A DNA stretch of 64,000 nucleotides from Candidimonas humi (GCF_019166065.1 NZ_JAHTBN010000004.1:372001-436000); one strand, 5' to 3'. Positions 7,535 to 16,628 are shown, counted from the first letter of the stretch. The notes: generated from the letters alone by a model not told the origin. Program-made: numbers and translations.

Positions 7535-7819
7535 CTACTGGCCTATGTTCGGATGTCGTGGGTAGCGTGTGGGGGCTGTTGGGGCCAAGCCTGTACGTAG
7601 CGTCCGTTGCTTTACCATGCCGTTGACCTGCGGCACGATGTTTTTCATGGCCGTGTCGAAGGCTACGTTCTCCCGTAGACCATCGCCGAGGTAAAGCGAG
7701 CGTAACGCTCCCGTATTGCTGGATCCGATAATAGTCAGTTCAAGCCTAGCGAGAGGGATTGAGCTGCATCTTGATGTATCTGTAGAGCGGAATGCACTCC
7801 ACCCAGTGCCCATCCTCAT
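7535..7819 (-). CDS. Doubtful ORF near the right end of the element (94 aa)
   Basis: An open frame upstream of the DUF2167 gene on the same strand. The middle part (about residues 27-75) looks protein-like, but I see no family, no clear ribosome binding site and no membrane segment. The remaining sequence between 7394 and 7825 holds a possible promoter for the cargo operon and no other gene that I can support. Confidence 0.25.
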   Translation of the reverse strand: MRMGTGWSAFRSTDTSRCSSIPLARLELTIIGSSNTGALRSLYLGDGLRENVAFDTAMKNIVPQVNGMVKQRTLRTGLAPTAPTRYPRHPNIGQ

Positions 7820-7825
7820 CGTGGG

Positions 7826-7835
7826 GGGCGCGCCA
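7826..7835 (+). repeat. Right attachment repeat (attR core)
   Basis: A 10-base copy of the tRNA 3' end (GGGCGCGCCA) in direct orientation, placed where base composition returns to that of the chromosome. Joining 1319 to 7836 would restore a normal region downstream of the tRNA. A CCCCA/TGGGG hairpin at 7861-7875 could then be the original tRNA terminator. The 195 bases from 7836 to 8030 contain no other feature I can support. Confidence 0.5.
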
Positions 7836-8030
7836 TGAAATCAAGCATTTAGCGGCTCTTCCCCATTTTCTGGGGATCAGGGCCGTTCATCACACTCGGT
7901 TAATCACCCCGTTCCAACCGCACTGGGCCTGTCCTCTTTCGAGGAAAGGGGCATACACGGTCTCGCCCCTCATCGGAATGGATGTCGATCGAGTACGGCG
8001 GGTGATGCCATTCCCGCCGTGTCGAACCGA

Positions 8031-8990
8031 TCATTGCGGATGTATATCCGCCGCCTTCACCATCTGGGCCCATTTCCGGGTTTCGCTCTGGCCGAACTCG
8101 GCCAATTCCTTCGGGCCCGCCGGGTAGGGAATCAGGCCGGCATGCGCCAGGTGGGCTTTGTAGTCCGCATTGTCCATGCCCTTGAGCAGCGCCTTGGCCA
8201 GGGTGTCGATGACGGGCTTGGGCGTCTTTGCCGGCACATATACCCCGTACCATCCGAGCAGGCTATAGCCTTTGACCGTCTTGCCCAGCGGCGGGACACC
8301 CGGGAACTGCGGCAGCGGGTCTTCGCTGGTCACGGCCAGTGCACGCAGCTTGCCGGAAGCGATCTGGGGCGCGGCGTTGGTCGTATCGATGATGCCGAAA
8401 TCCAGGCGGTTGCCCAGCATGTCGATCACCATCTGGGGGACTCCGGTGTAGGGGACGGCCGCCGTATCCATCTTGAGTTCGTGCGTCATCATGGCCGCCG
8501 CTCCCCGATTGGCGGCGTTGGCGTAGCCCCAGTTCAGCTTGCCCGGATGTTTGTGGGCGTAGTCGACCAGTTCGCCCACCGTCTTGATGCCCAGGTCGGC
8601 CCTGGCCACCAATATGAACGGCACCGCGCCGATGCGGGCGACGGGCTGCAGGTCGGTCAAGGGCTTGTATGGGATTTGCTTGAGCAGGAAGGGCACCGCG
8701 GCTATCGATGTAGTGCTGCCGATCAGCAAGGTATAGCCGTCGGGGCGGGCGTGGGCCACCTGGGAACCGCCGATGGTGGCCTGGGCGCCGGGGCGGTTTT
8801 CGACGACGAAGGATTGATGCAGCTCCGTGCCCAGGACCCGCGCCACTTCGCGGCCGATGATGTCGGTCGAAGAGCCGGCGGAGAAGGGAACGACGATCTT
8901 TACCGGGCCCGAGGGGTAGGTTTCGCCGTGGGCGGTCAGGGAAATAGATAGCGTTGCCGCAAGTACGCCGAGCAATGCTTTCGTGCGCAT
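8031..8990 (-). CDS. Bug (TctC-type) periplasmic solute receptor 1
   Basis: A 319-residue protein with a signal peptide (about residues 1-22) and the Bug fold. The conserved KIVVPFSAGSSTDIIGR motif follows the mature N-terminus, then the ARPDGYTLL segment and the PYKPLTDL region typical of the family. These receptors bind carboxylates such as dicarboxylic or aromatic acids and usually deliver them to TctAB permeases, which are absent here. AGGAG precedes the ATG. It is the last gene of the long minus-strand cluster, 31 bases behind a second Bug gene. The ligand cannot be told from sequence. Confidence 0.9.
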   Translation of the reverse strand: MRTKALLGVLAATLSISLTAHGETYPSGPVKIVVPFSAGSSTDIIGREVARVLGTELHQSFVVENRPGAQATIGGSQVAHARPDGYTLLIGSTTSIAAVPFLLKQIPYKPLTDLQPVARIGAVPFILVARADLGIKTVGELVDYAHKHPGKLNWGYANAANRGAAAMMTHELKMDTAAVPYTGVPQMVIDMLGNRLDFGIIDTTNAAPQIASGKLRALAVTSEDPLPQFPGVPPLGKTVKGYSLLGWYGVYVPAKTPKPVIDTLAKALLKGMDNADYKAHLAHAGLIPYPAGPKELAEFGQSETRKWAQMVKAADIHPQ

Positions 8991-9021
8991 ATTGAGTCTC
9001 CTGTTTTTAGGCTGGGGTTGT

Positions 9022-9990
9022 TTATTTCCCTGGTTTCAATATCTTGTGCCATTCCTGCGTCTGCTTGACGATGAGGCGGCCGACTTCCTTGGGCGGCTCT
9101 CCGCCAGGATTGCCGCTGATGGTCTTCAAGGCTTTTTGCATGTCGGGAGACTTCAGCGCGGTAAGCACGGCCTGGTAGAGCTTGGCCTGGACGGGGGCCG
9201 GCGTGCCGGCGGGCACCATCAGTGCATACCAGGTTTCGAAGGTGTAGTCGGGCAGCTTGGCCGCGTCCTTGATGGTCGGCAGGCCCGGAAAATACGGGCT
9301 GGGCTTGGCGCCGCTGACGGCCAGGGCTTTTACGCTATGGGCCTGTACCGGCGCCACTGCGATGCCGGCCGGCGGCATGCCGACTTGTATCCGGCCCCCT
9401 ATCAGGTCGGTCATCATGGGGTTGTCGCCTTTGTAGGGCACGTGTTCCATCTTGATGCCGGCGCGGCGGTTGAAGAGCTCCATCGACATGTGGTCGGTGC
9501 TGCCTATGCCGGCCGAGCCGAAGTTGAGCTGGTTGGGGTGCGCCTTGGCATATTTGATCAGGTCCGCCACGGAATTCACGGGCAGCTTGGGGTTGACCAT
9601 GAGGACATGCGGCAGCGAGGCTACCAGCGTGATCGGGGAGAAGTCCTTGATGAAGTCGTAGGGCAGCGAGTCGTGGATGGACGGGGCGATGGTGTGGGCG
9701 GTGGTGGCCAGGAAAAGCGTATGGCCGTCCGGCTTGGCGCGCGCCACATAGGCCGCGCCCACGGTGCCCCCCGCGCCGCCGCGGTTGTCGACGACGATGC
9801 TGTGATTCAGCGCCTTGCCCATTTGCATGGCCAGCAAGCGACCGATCATGTCGGTCGTGCCGCCGGGCGGGAAAGGAACGACTAGAGTGATGGGGTGATC
9901 TCCAGGCCATGCGGCCGCCTGGGCGGCGACTCCATGGAACAGGCTCAGTCCGAAACAAAGGCAGGCTGCCAGCGTGCGTGTGAACTTCAT
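9022..9990 (-). CDS. Bug (TctC-type) periplasmic solute receptor 2
   Basis: A 322-residue secreted receptor: signal peptide about 1-26, then ITLVVPFPPGGTTDMIGR, NRGGAGGTVGA and AKPDGHTLF, all Bug family landmarks. It differs clearly from the neighbouring Bug proteins, so this is not a recent duplication. It lies between a hydroxyacid dehydrogenase gene and Bug receptor 1 in the same direction. Bug receptors can act in uptake or as ligand sensors for two-component systems. No permease or sensor kinase is near. Confidence 0.9.
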   Translation of the reverse strand: MKFTRTLAACLCFGLSLFHGVAAQAAAWPGDHPITLVVPFPPGGTTDMIGRLLAMQMGKALNHSIVVDNRGGAGGTVGAAYVARAKPDGHTLFLATTAHTIAPSIHDSLPYDFIKDFSPITLVASLPHVLMVNPKLPVNSVADLIKYAKAHPNQLNFGSAGIGSTDHMSMELFNRRAGIKMEHVPYKGDNPMMTDLIGGRIQVGMPPAGIAVAPVQAHSVKALAVSGAKPSPYFPGLPTIKDAAKLPDYTFETWYALMVPAGTPAPVQAKLYQAVLTALKSPDMQKALKTISGNPGGEPPKEVGRLIVKQTQEWHKILKPGK

Positions 9991-10052
9991 GTTTGTCTCT
10001 CTTTATATGAGTGTTGGGGGTGTCCTGGCCCGCCGTGCGGTGGCGGACGCCG

Positions 10053-10958
10053 TCAAGCCTCGAGGCTTGCGGCGTCGACCTTGGCGCGGCCGTCGATCAA
10101 CTGTATGACCGCCGGGTGGTAGTTCTGCACGAAGCCGGCGTCGCGGGTCTTGCACAGCATGTCGTAGGCATATTGCGCAATGCGGGGCTGGAATCCGCCC
10201 TCGCTGGCCAGGGAAAGTGCCAGGGCCGCGTCCTTGATCGCATAGACCGTGGGGAAGACTTTTTCGGGAAATTGGTCTTTCGCCAAGGACTTCATCCCAT
10301 GGTTGCGCAACACGAAGCTGTCGGCCGATCCCTGGGACAGGAGCTGCAGCAGTTTTTCCGCGTCCATGCCGGCGCGGCGCCCTATGGTGATGACCTCGGA
10401 CAGCGCGTCGACCGTCATGAAGACCATGATGTTGTTCAGGATCTTCAGCATCTGGCCGTTGCCCAGTTCGCCGCAATGCATCACGTCCGAACCCATGCAG
10501 CCGAGCAGCGGCTTGAGTTCCGCGAAGTCGGCCTCGGAGCCGCCCACGGTAATGAGCAGCGTGCCCTTGCGGGCGGCTTCCGCCGTGCGGGCCACCGGGG
10601 CGTCCACGTAGCCGACGCCGGCGGCATTGACTTCCTGCGCCAGCTTGCGTGTGCGCGCCACGTCGCTGGTGCTCATGTCCACGATTATCGACGGCTTATG
10701 CGGCGCCGCCAGCAATTCGCGGACGACTTCCTCGACTTGCGCGATGGAGGGCAGGGAAAGGAAGACCACGTCGGCTTTTTCGGCTACCGCCTGTGCCGAT
10801 TTCTCGGCAATCCCTCCGGCTTGCGCGACGCGTGCCGCGGCTTCGGCGTTCATGTCGTAGACGTGCACGGGGTGCCCCGATTTGAGGACCAGGTTCTTGC
10901 ACATCGGCTCGCCCATTACGCCCAGGCCGACGAACCCCAAGGTGTTGTATTGGCTCAT
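10053..10958 (-). CDS. Beta-hydroxyacid dehydrogenase (3-hydroxyisobutyrate dehydrogenase family)
   Basis: A 301-residue NAD(P)-dependent enzyme. The Rossmann glycine motif GFVGLGVMGEPM is at residues 8-19. The substrate-binding segment DAPVARTAEAARKGTLLI (about 119-136) is a variant of the usual DAPVSGG motif. The catalytic lysine lies in NGQMLKILNN (about 167-176). The family oxidises 3-hydroxyisobutyrate, 2-hydroxy-3-oxopropionate or related beta-hydroxyacids to semialdehydes. An aldehyde dehydrogenase is encoded two genes upstream in the same cluster, so consecutive oxidation of a beta-hydroxyacid via its semialdehyde is plausible. The exact substrate is unknown. Confidence 0.85.
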   Translation of the reverse strand: MSQYNTLGFVGLGVMGEPMCKNLVLKSGHPVHVYDMNAEAAARVAQAGGIAEKSAQAVAEKADVVFLSLPSIAQVEEVVRELLAAPHKPSIIVDMSTSDVARTRKLAQEVNAAGVGYVDAPVARTAEAARKGTLLITVGGSEADFAELKPLLGCMGSDVMHCGELGNGQMLKILNNIMVFMTVDALSEVITIGRRAGMDAEKLLQLLSQGSADSFVLRNHGMKSLAKDQFPEKVFPTVYAIKDAALALSLASEGGFQPRIAQYAYDMLCKTRDAGFVQNYHPAVIQLIDGRAKVDAASLEA

Positions 10959-11002
10959 GATCGATACTCCTGTTTATGAATGATTTGCGAGGTCGTGCCG
11001 GA

Positions 11003-12013
11003 TCAACTGTCGGCCTTGATGTCGGCTTGCTGGATGATGGCGCGATATTGTTCCAATTGCCTGGCCTGGAATCGGGCGAATTCCGCGGGCGAGGAGCCGA
11101 TGGGCATGAAGGAAATCGCGCTCATCCTTTTCAATACGGCGGGATTCTGCAGCACTTGGTGTATGGCCTGGTGGAGGCGGTCGACGACCTCATGGGGAGT
11201 GTCGGCGGGTGCCCACAGCCCATACCAGCTGGGCATGTCGAAGCCGGGGAAGCCGTTCTCGGCCACGGTGGGCAGGTTGGGCAGTGCAGGCAGCCGCTCG
11301 GCACTGGCCACGGCCAGCGCCCGCAGGCGTCCGGACTTGACTTGAGGGTAGGCCGACGCCATGGGCTCGATCATTGCCGTCACCTGGCCGCCCATCACTC
11401 CCACCAGCCCGGGGCCGCCGCCCTTGTAGGGAATAACGGGCATATCGACTTTGGCCTGCACGTTCACCATCTCGCAGGCGAAGTGCTCTGCCGCGCCGAA
11501 AGCCGCGATGGCCCAGGTGAGCTTGCCCGGATTGCCGCGGGCGGCATTGACCAGGTCGGTGACGGTCTTGTACGGACTGGTGGCGTTCACCACCATGATC
11601 TGCGGCAGGGCTCCGATTTCGGTAATGGGCACGAAGTCCTTGATCGGGTCGTAGCGGGCGGACTTCAGCAGGGTCGGATTGGAGACCTGCAGGGACGCAT
11701 TGAGCAAGACCGTGTAGCCGTCCGGCTTGGCGCGCCTGACGTATTCCGCGCCGATGACGCTATTGGCGCCGCCGCGATTCTCGATGATGACATGCTGGCC
11801 CAGTTGCTGCTCGAGCTCGGGGGCGATGTTGCGGGCCACCGTGTCCACCGAGCCGCCGGGCGGAAACGGCACGACCAGGTGTATCGGATAGGCCGGGTAG
11901 CCCGGCGTGGCCGCCTGGGCGCCTGCGCCCGCGAGTACGGCCATGCCGGCGATAGCCGCCAGCGTGCGGCGTCTGCCGGGTCGGCACTTGTTTGCCGTAA
12001 GGCTATGTTCCAT
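11003..12013 (-). CDS. Bug (TctC-type) periplasmic solute receptor 3
   Basis: A 336-residue receptor from the ATG at 12013; a longer frame upstream is antisense-like and overlaps the aldehyde dehydrogenase gene. The N-terminus carries an Arg-rich segment (RPGRRRTLAAIAG), Tat-like but without the full consensus, followed by the secretion helix to about residue 38. Bug landmarks IHLVVPFPPGGSVDTVAR, NRGGANSVIG and AKPDGYTVLL follow. It sits between the aldehyde dehydrogenase and hydroxyacid dehydrogenase genes. It is the third receptor of the cluster. Ligand unknown. Confidence 0.9.
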   Translation of the reverse strand: MEHSLTANKCRPGRRRTLAAIAGMAVLAGAGAQAATPGYPAYPIHLVVPFPPGGSVDTVARNIAPELEQQLGQHVIIENRGGANSVIGAEYVRRAKPDGYTVLLNASLQVSNPTLLKSARYDPIKDFVPITEIGALPQIMVVNATSPYKTVTDLVNAARGNPGKLTWAIAAFGAAEHFACEMVNVQAKVDMPVIPYKGGGPGLVGVMGGQVTAMIEPMASAYPQVKSGRLRALAVASAERLPALPNLPTVAENGFPGFDMPSWYGLWAPADTPHEVVDRLHQAIHQVLQNPAVLKRMSAISFMPIGSSPAEFARFQARQLEQYRAIIQQADIKADS

Positions 12014-12045
12014 TACGTTGTCTCCTGTGTGCGTGGATTGCAGAT

Positions 12046-13524
12046 TCAAGTCTTGATGGCGAAGGGATCGCGCACTTCGTCGGAATAATCGATCATGATG
12101 TTGCGGGTCGTCAGGTATTCGCGCAGGCCCGCGTCGCCGCGTTCGCGGCCGATGCCCGATTCCTTGAACCCGCCGAAAGGCGCCTGGGCCGACAAGGCGC
12201 GATATGTATTCACCCAGACGGAACCTGCCTGCATGGCGCGCGACACCCTCATGGCGCGCGACAGATCGCGCGTCCACAGGCCTGCCGCCAGGCCGTAGCG
12301 GCTGTCGTTGGCCAGGCGCACAGCTTCTTCTTCCGTGTCGAAAGGAATAATGGCCAGGACCGGCCCGAATATTTCTTCCTGCGCCAGATGGCTGGAATTG
12401 TCGACGTCGGTGAAGATGGTCGGCTCTACGAAATAGCCGCTGCCCAGTCCCGGGCCTTGCGCGCGGGCGCCGCCGGCCACCAGCTTCGCACCCTGTGTCT
12501 TGGCGTTCTCGATGGCGGCCAGGATGCGGCGGAACTGCGGTTCGTTGGCGACCGTGCCCATCTCGGTGGCGGGATCCAGCGGGTCGCCCAGGCGTATCTG
12601 GCCGGCGCGCGCGGCCAGGCGTTTTACGACTTCGTCGAGCACCTTGCGCTGCACCAGCAGGCGCGAGCCCGCCACGCAGGTCTGGCCGGTGGCGCCGAAG
12701 ATTCCGGCCAACGCGCCGACTGTGGCGCGATCCAGGTCGGCGTCGTCGAAGATGATGTTGGGGGATTTGCCGCCCAGTTCCAGCTTGACCGGCACGAGAC
12801 GGCGCCCGGCCATGGCTGCGATTTCCCGGCCGACCGCGGGGCTGCCGGTAAAGCTGACCAGCGCCACGCCGGGGTCTTCGACCAGGGCGCGGCCCGTGTC
12901 GGCGCCGCCCGTGACCACGTTGAACACTCCGGCCGGGAAGCCGGCTTCTTCCACCAGCGAGGCGAATTCCAGCGTGGAGGCGGAAGCATGCTCGGAAGGC
13001 TTGACCACGACGCAATTGCCCGCAGCCAGCGCCGGCGCCAGCTTGTTGGCGAGCAGGGACAGGGGGGAATTCCAGGCGGTGATGAGTGCGGCCACCCCGT
13101 ATGGTTCGAGAGTCAGGTAATCCAGTATGTTGGCCTGGTCTACCGGGACCTGCTGGCCGAAGAGCTTATCGGCGTAGCCGGCGACATAGCGCAACTGGCG
13201 CCCCACCCACAGCATTTGCGGCTTGGTCTCGCGCACGACCTTGCCGTTGTCGGTGGTCTCGATGCGCGACATCCGTTCGGCGTCCCGTTCGATCAGGCCG
13301 GCCAGCTTGATCATGAGCGCGGCGCGCTTGACGCCCGGCGTATGGCGCCATTCGCGCTCGAAGGCCTGCTTGGCCGCAGCTACCGCCTTGGCCACGTCTT
13401 CCGGGCCGGCCTCGGGAATCTCCGCCCAGACCTCGCCGGTATACGGGTTGGTGCTTGGGAACATGCGCCCCTGGGCGGGCGCAACGCGCTGCCCGTCCAT
13501 ATAGAGTTGGTATTTCTGGATCAC
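12046..13524 (-). CDS. NAD(P)-dependent aldehyde dehydrogenase
   Basis: A 492-residue, full-length ALDH. Visible landmarks are VVKPSEHAS (cofactor site), SFTGSPAVGR, the general-base Glu in LELGGKSPN, the catalytic Cys in GQTCVAGSR, and EIFGPVLAIIPF near the C-terminus. The family oxidises aldehydes to acids in the cytoplasm. With the hydroxyacid dehydrogenase two genes downstream it could oxidise the resulting semialdehyde. The substrate class cannot be fixed from these motifs. About 110 bases separate it from the MmgE/PrpD gene. Confidence 0.92.
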   Translation of the reverse strand: MIQKYQLYMDGQRVAPAQGRMFPSTNPYTGEVWAEIPEAGPEDVAKAVAAAKQAFEREWRHTPGVKRAALMIKLAGLIERDAERMSRIETTDNGKVVRETKPQMLWVGRQLRYVAGYADKLFGQQVPVDQANILDYLTLEPYGVAALITAWNSPLSLLANKLAPALAAGNCVVVKPSEHASASTLEFASLVEEAGFPAGVFNVVTGGADTGRALVEDPGVALVSFTGSPAVGREIAAMAGRRLVPVKLELGGKSPNIIFDDADLDRATVGALAGIFGATGQTCVAGSRLLVQRKVLDEVVKRLAARAGQIRLGDPLDPATEMGTVANEPQFRRILAAIENAKTQGAKLVAGGARAQGPGLGSGYFVEPTIFTDVDNSSHLAQEEIFGPVLAIIPFDTEEEAVRLANDSRYGLAAGLWTRDLSRAMRVSRAMQAGSVWVNTYRALSAQAPFGGFKESGIGRERGDAGLREYLTTRNIMIDYSDEVRDPFAIKT

Positions 13525-13636
13525 TTCTTTCTCCTTCTCGATTTAGCGAATGGCGGCGTGGGGAGCGGCCCCGGATCGAACCGTGCCGCTCGAGGCGGCC
13601 CGGCGCGGTTCTGGAGGCGGGCCCGGATGCGTCGTA

Positions 13637-15043
13637 CTAGGCCAGCATGCGTGCGATCTGCCTGACGGGTGTGTCGGCCTGCACCGAAAGCAGCGTGTCC
13701 AGGATGGACTGGACGCGCGCTTCGGGCAGAACCAGGCCCGCATTGCCGCGGAACTTGGCCTCGATGTCTTCCAGGGCCAGGGCGCGTTCGCCGCTGCCCA
13801 GGTTCATGGGAATATTGCGATGTGCGCTGCCGCCGCCGCTAGTCTTGATGGTGACGGCGCCCGAAAAATACTTGGGGAATGTCGTGTCGGCCTGGACCGC
13901 GCAGTCGATCTTGGCCGCCAGGGCGAGAATCGCGGGGTCGGCCAGGCTGTCGTCCTCGAGTTCGAGCAGCGTGAAGCGGCCGCGCAGCAGGCAGGCGGCC
14001 ACGACGAATTGCACGCTGAACTTGGCTTCATAGTCGGACTTCGGGACGCGCTTGGCATCGGCCGGTTCGGCCACGATAGGCAGGGTGGCGGCCGGCAATT
14101 CGCAAACAATGCGCTCGATCCGGGAGATACCGCCTATTTCATCACGCAGTTTCAACGCGGCCTCGGCGCAGCCGTGGATGAAATGGCATACGGGGAAAGG
14201 CTTGATGGATGTGTCCAGCAGCGTCCATTCTTGCCCCAGCCCGCGCAACATCGATTCGGCGTCGACACGGTCGGCGTGTTCCTGCATATGCGTGTCGAAC
14301 AGCGCGAACTTGCCTTCATACGGACGGTCGGGGCCCAGGAAGCCGGCCTGGGCCATGTGGGCTGCGGTGATTCCGGCCAGGGCGCCCCAGCCGGGATGCA
14401 TGCGCTTGGTCCAGGCGCCGGTCTCGAGAAAGACCTGGACGCCCGAAGCGGTGCTTGCCGCGATGCCTTGCGCGGCGACGATCTGCCCGGCCGTAAGCCC
14501 CATCAATTTGCCCGCGACTATGGCCGAACTGAAGTGCGACACGATGCCGGTGGCGTGAAAGCCCGTGTGGTGGAATCCGCCGTTGACTGCGCGTCCGATG
14601 CGGATCGCGGTCTCCATGCCGGCCGCATAGGCGGCCAGCAGCTCACCCCAGGTGGCGCCCACGACTTCGCCCACGGCCAGGGCGGCGGGCAGGCAGGCCA
14701 CGGTGGGATGCACGATGCTGCCGGGATGCGTGTCGTCGAAATCCAGGCCGTGGATCAGGTAGCCATTGGACAAGGCCGCGTCGCGCGGCTGCAGTCGCAG
14801 GTCGCCGCCGCCGATCACCGTGGCTTCGCCGGGGGCGCCGGCGGCGCGAAAGCCCGCCAGCCCCGGGGCGGCGAAAGGAAAGTGGCGCGAAGCGATGGCC
14901 AGGCCGATGGCGTCCACGATGTGATGCAACGACTTGAGCTTGACCGCCTGGGGCAGGTCCCGAACGTGCAGCTTATGGGCGAATTGCGCCAGCGCCTGAG
15001 CCACATTGGCCGAGGGGGCTTGGAGATTGGAGACGATATGCAT
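13637..15043 (-). CDS. MmgE/PrpD family protein
   Basis: A 468-residue member of the MmgE/PrpD family, which includes 2-methylcitrate dehydratase, cis-aconitate decarboxylase and iminodisuccinate epimerase. The conserved HGLDFDDTHPGSIVHPTV stretch lies at about 99-116, and the GVQVFLETG and HPGWGALAG segments follow. In catabolic clusters of this type it acts on a carboxylic acid by dehydration or decarboxylation. No citrate synthase or methylisocitrate lyase is adjacent, so a classical methylcitrate cycle role is unlikely. It lies between the aldehyde dehydrogenase and the lactonase-like gene. Confidence 0.85.
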   Translation of the reverse strand: MHIVSNLQAPSANVAQALAQFAHKLHVRDLPQAVKLKSLHHIVDAIGLAIASRHFPFAAPGLAGFRAAGAPGEATVIGGGDLRLQPRDAALSNGYLIHGLDFDDTHPGSIVHPTVACLPAALAVGEVVGATWGELLAAYAAGMETAIRIGRAVNGGFHHTGFHATGIVSHFSSAIVAGKLMGLTAGQIVAAQGIAASTASGVQVFLETGAWTKRMHPGWGALAGITAAHMAQAGFLGPDRPYEGKFALFDTHMQEHADRVDAESMLRGLGQEWTLLDTSIKPFPVCHFIHGCAEAALKLRDEIGGISRIERIVCELPAATLPIVAEPADAKRVPKSDYEAKFSVQFVVAACLLRGRFTLLELEDDSLADPAILALAAKIDCAVQADTTFPKYFSGAVTIKTSGGGSAHRNIPMNLGSGERALALEDIEAKFRGNAGLVLPEARVQSILDTLLSVQADTPVRQIARMLA

Positions 15044-15071
15044 GAGGTGTTTCGGTTTCTTGGTATCGGGG

Positions 15072-15893
15072 TCAGGCTGTCTGGGCCGGCATCGGTGCGG
15101 GGTCCAGGTGCAGGGAAACGATATCCACGGGCACGTTTTCCACGCGAGGGTAGCGCGTCAGGACGAGAGGGTCGTGGCCGGGAATGAAATGATCGGGCGA
15201 GCTGGCGCTCTTGACCAGCCTGGCGTGGCCGGTCAGCATTGCCTCGACGTCCACCACCACCGGAAAGGGAATGCGCCGGGTCAGGTTGGCATAGTAGTGC
15301 GCCGCGTCGGAAGCCAGGACCACCCAGCCGCGCGCCGTATTTACGCGCACGGCTTGCAGGCCCTTGGTGTGGCCGCCCACGTGCAGCAGTTCCACACCAG
15401 GGGCCAGGGTGTCGTCGCCGTCATGGAAGCAGACACGCTCTTCATAGACGCGGTGTACGAAGTCGCAAACGTCCTCCACGGCGAATGCGCGCCGCAGCGA
15501 GGGCTGGCACATGCAGCGCCCGGTCGCGTAGGCCGCTTCCGTGTCCTGGATGTGAAACGTCGCGTTGGGCAGTTTGTCCAGGTTGCCGGCGTGGTCCCAA
15601 TGCAGATGAGTAATGACCACGTCGCGGATGTCGGCAGGGTCCACGCCCAGGTGGCGCAGGGCGTCGATAGGGCAAAGATCCAGGGGGCGCTTGCGTGCCT
15701 GGGCGCTGCGTTCGCCGAAGCCGGTGTCGACCAGGATGGCGGTGTCGCCGTTGCGCACCAGCCAGATGAAGAAATCCATGTCGACGAGGCCGTCATGCTC
15801 GTCGCGAAAAATGAAATTTTCCGAGGTATGGCGCTGCATGCGGGCAAAGCGCAGGGCATAGATCTCGTATTCGGGCAGTGGGGTGGTTTGCAT
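15072..15893 (-). CDS. Metallo-beta-lactamase fold hydrolase, N-acyl homoserine lactonase-like
   Basis: A 273-residue cytoplasmic hydrolase. The zinc signature THLHWDHAG (HxHxDH) is present, followed by further ligands at GGHTKGLQ and SDAAHYY. The overall layout resembles AiiA/AttM-type lactonases, which open acyl homoserine or gamma-lactone rings. Its place in a catabolic operon, directly after the branched-chain-type transporter genes, argues for hydrolysis of a catabolic lactone or ester intermediate rather than quorum quenching. That is inference; the enzyme class alone does not decide it. Confidence 0.8.
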   Translation of the reverse strand: MQTTPLPEYEIYALRFARMQRHTSENFIFRDEHDGLVDMDFFIWLVRNGDTAILVDTGFGERSAQARKRPLDLCPIDALRHLGVDPADIRDVVITHLHWDHAGNLDKLPNATFHIQDTEAAYATGRCMCQPSLRRAFAVEDVCDFVHRVYEERVCFHDGDDTLAPGVELLHVGGHTKGLQAVRVNTARGWVVLASDAAHYYANLTRRIPFPVVVDVEAMLTGHARLVKSASSPDHFIPGHDPLVLTRYPRVENVPVDIVSLHLDPAPMPAQTA

Positions 15894-15914
15894 GAGCTTT
15901 CCTTGCCGCCGGAT

Positions 15915-16628
15915 TCAGGCGCCGAGATAGGATTTACGGACGAAATCGTCGGCCAGCAATTCCTGGCCGGTTCCGCTGAGCACGACCTTGCCTTGCTCCA
16001 GCACGTAGGCGTGATGGGAAAGCTGCAGGGCCAGGTTGGCATTCTGTTCGACCAGGATGATGGACAGGCCGCTGTCGCGATTCAGTTGCTGGATGGCGTG
16101 CGCGATCTCGGCGATGATCTTGGGCGCCAGGCCCAGCGAAGGCTCGTCGAGCATCAGCAGCCTGGGTTGCGCCATCATCGCGCGGCCTATGGCGACCATC
16201 TGTTGTTCCCCGCCGGAAAGCGATCCGGCGAGCTGGGCGCGGCGCTCGGCCACGCGGGGAAACAACGCATAGACCTGGTCCATGGCCCGGTTGCGCAGGC
16301 TGGCGTTGCGCACGGTGTGCGCGCCGACCTGCAGGTTCTCGAGCACGGTCATGCGCGGGAAAAGGCGGCGCCCCTCGGGCGACAAGGCGATGCCGTTGGC
16401 CACGCGTGCCGAGGCCGGCAGGCGGGTGATGGGTTCGCCGTTCCAGAGGATCTCGCCGCGCGCCATGGGCAGCAGCCCCATCAGGGCTTTCAGGGTCGAG
16501 GTCTTGCCTGCGCCGTTGGAGCCGACCAGCGCGACGATCTCGCCCTGGTCGACTTTGAACGAGGCGTCATGGACCGCTTCCAGCGGCCCGTAGCATACGG
16601 CGATCTCTCGGGCCTCAAGAGTGTGCAT
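15915..16628 (-). CDS. livF: Branched-chain-type ABC transporter ATPase (LivF)
   Basis: A 237-residue ATPase from ATG 16628, which overlaps the end of livG by 14 bases. Walker A is GSNGAGKTS, the signature is LSGGEQQM and Walker B is LLMLDEPSLGL. The EGRRLFPRMTV stretch is typical of LivF. It forms the cytoplasmic ATPase pair with LivG for the HAAT-type importer encoded just upstream. The neighbouring catabolic genes suggest that the imported compound feeds the pathway of this cluster rather than being leucine. Confidence 0.95.
   Translation of the reverse strand: MHTLEAREIAVCYGPLEAVHDASFKVDQGEIVALVGSNGAGKTSTLKALMGLLPMARGEILWNGEPITRLPASARVANGIALSPEGRRLFPRMTVLENLQVGAHTVRNASLRNRAMDQVYALFPRVAERRAQLAGSLSGGEQQMVAIGRAMMAQPRLLMLDEPSLGLAPKIIAEIAHAIQQLNRDSGLSIILVEQNANLALQLSHHAYVLEQGKVVLSGTGQELLADDFVRKSYLGA

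Larger units (their letters stand above)
1310..7835. mobile_element. Integrated element in tRNA-Arg with serine recombinase, structured RNA and membrane cargo
   Basis: The stretch between the tRNA 3' end and a second copy of its last 10 bases (GGGCGCGCCA at 1310-1319 and 7826-7835) is clearly poorer in GC than both flanks, most of all at 5200-7500. It starts with a site-specific recombinase and contains no host housekeeping gene. The cargo is a 231-residue unknown protein, a long noncoding structured segment with a terminator, and an operon of envelope-type proteins. There are no capsid, conjugation or recognised replication genes, so it is best described as a small integrative or satellite-like element. 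The right boundary rests on a short repeat and a composition change, so it is less certain than the left. Confidence 0.65.

Noticed and set aside
12014-13015. Extension of the Bug receptor 3 frame into the aldehyde dehydrogenase gene
   Set aside because: Arg/Gly-rich shadow sequence; ATG 12013 gives a proper signal peptide.
15072-15893. Quorum-quenching role for the lactonase-like enzyme
   Set aside because: No luxI or luxR pair is adjacent, and it sits in a catabolic operon; the fold alone does not support that role.
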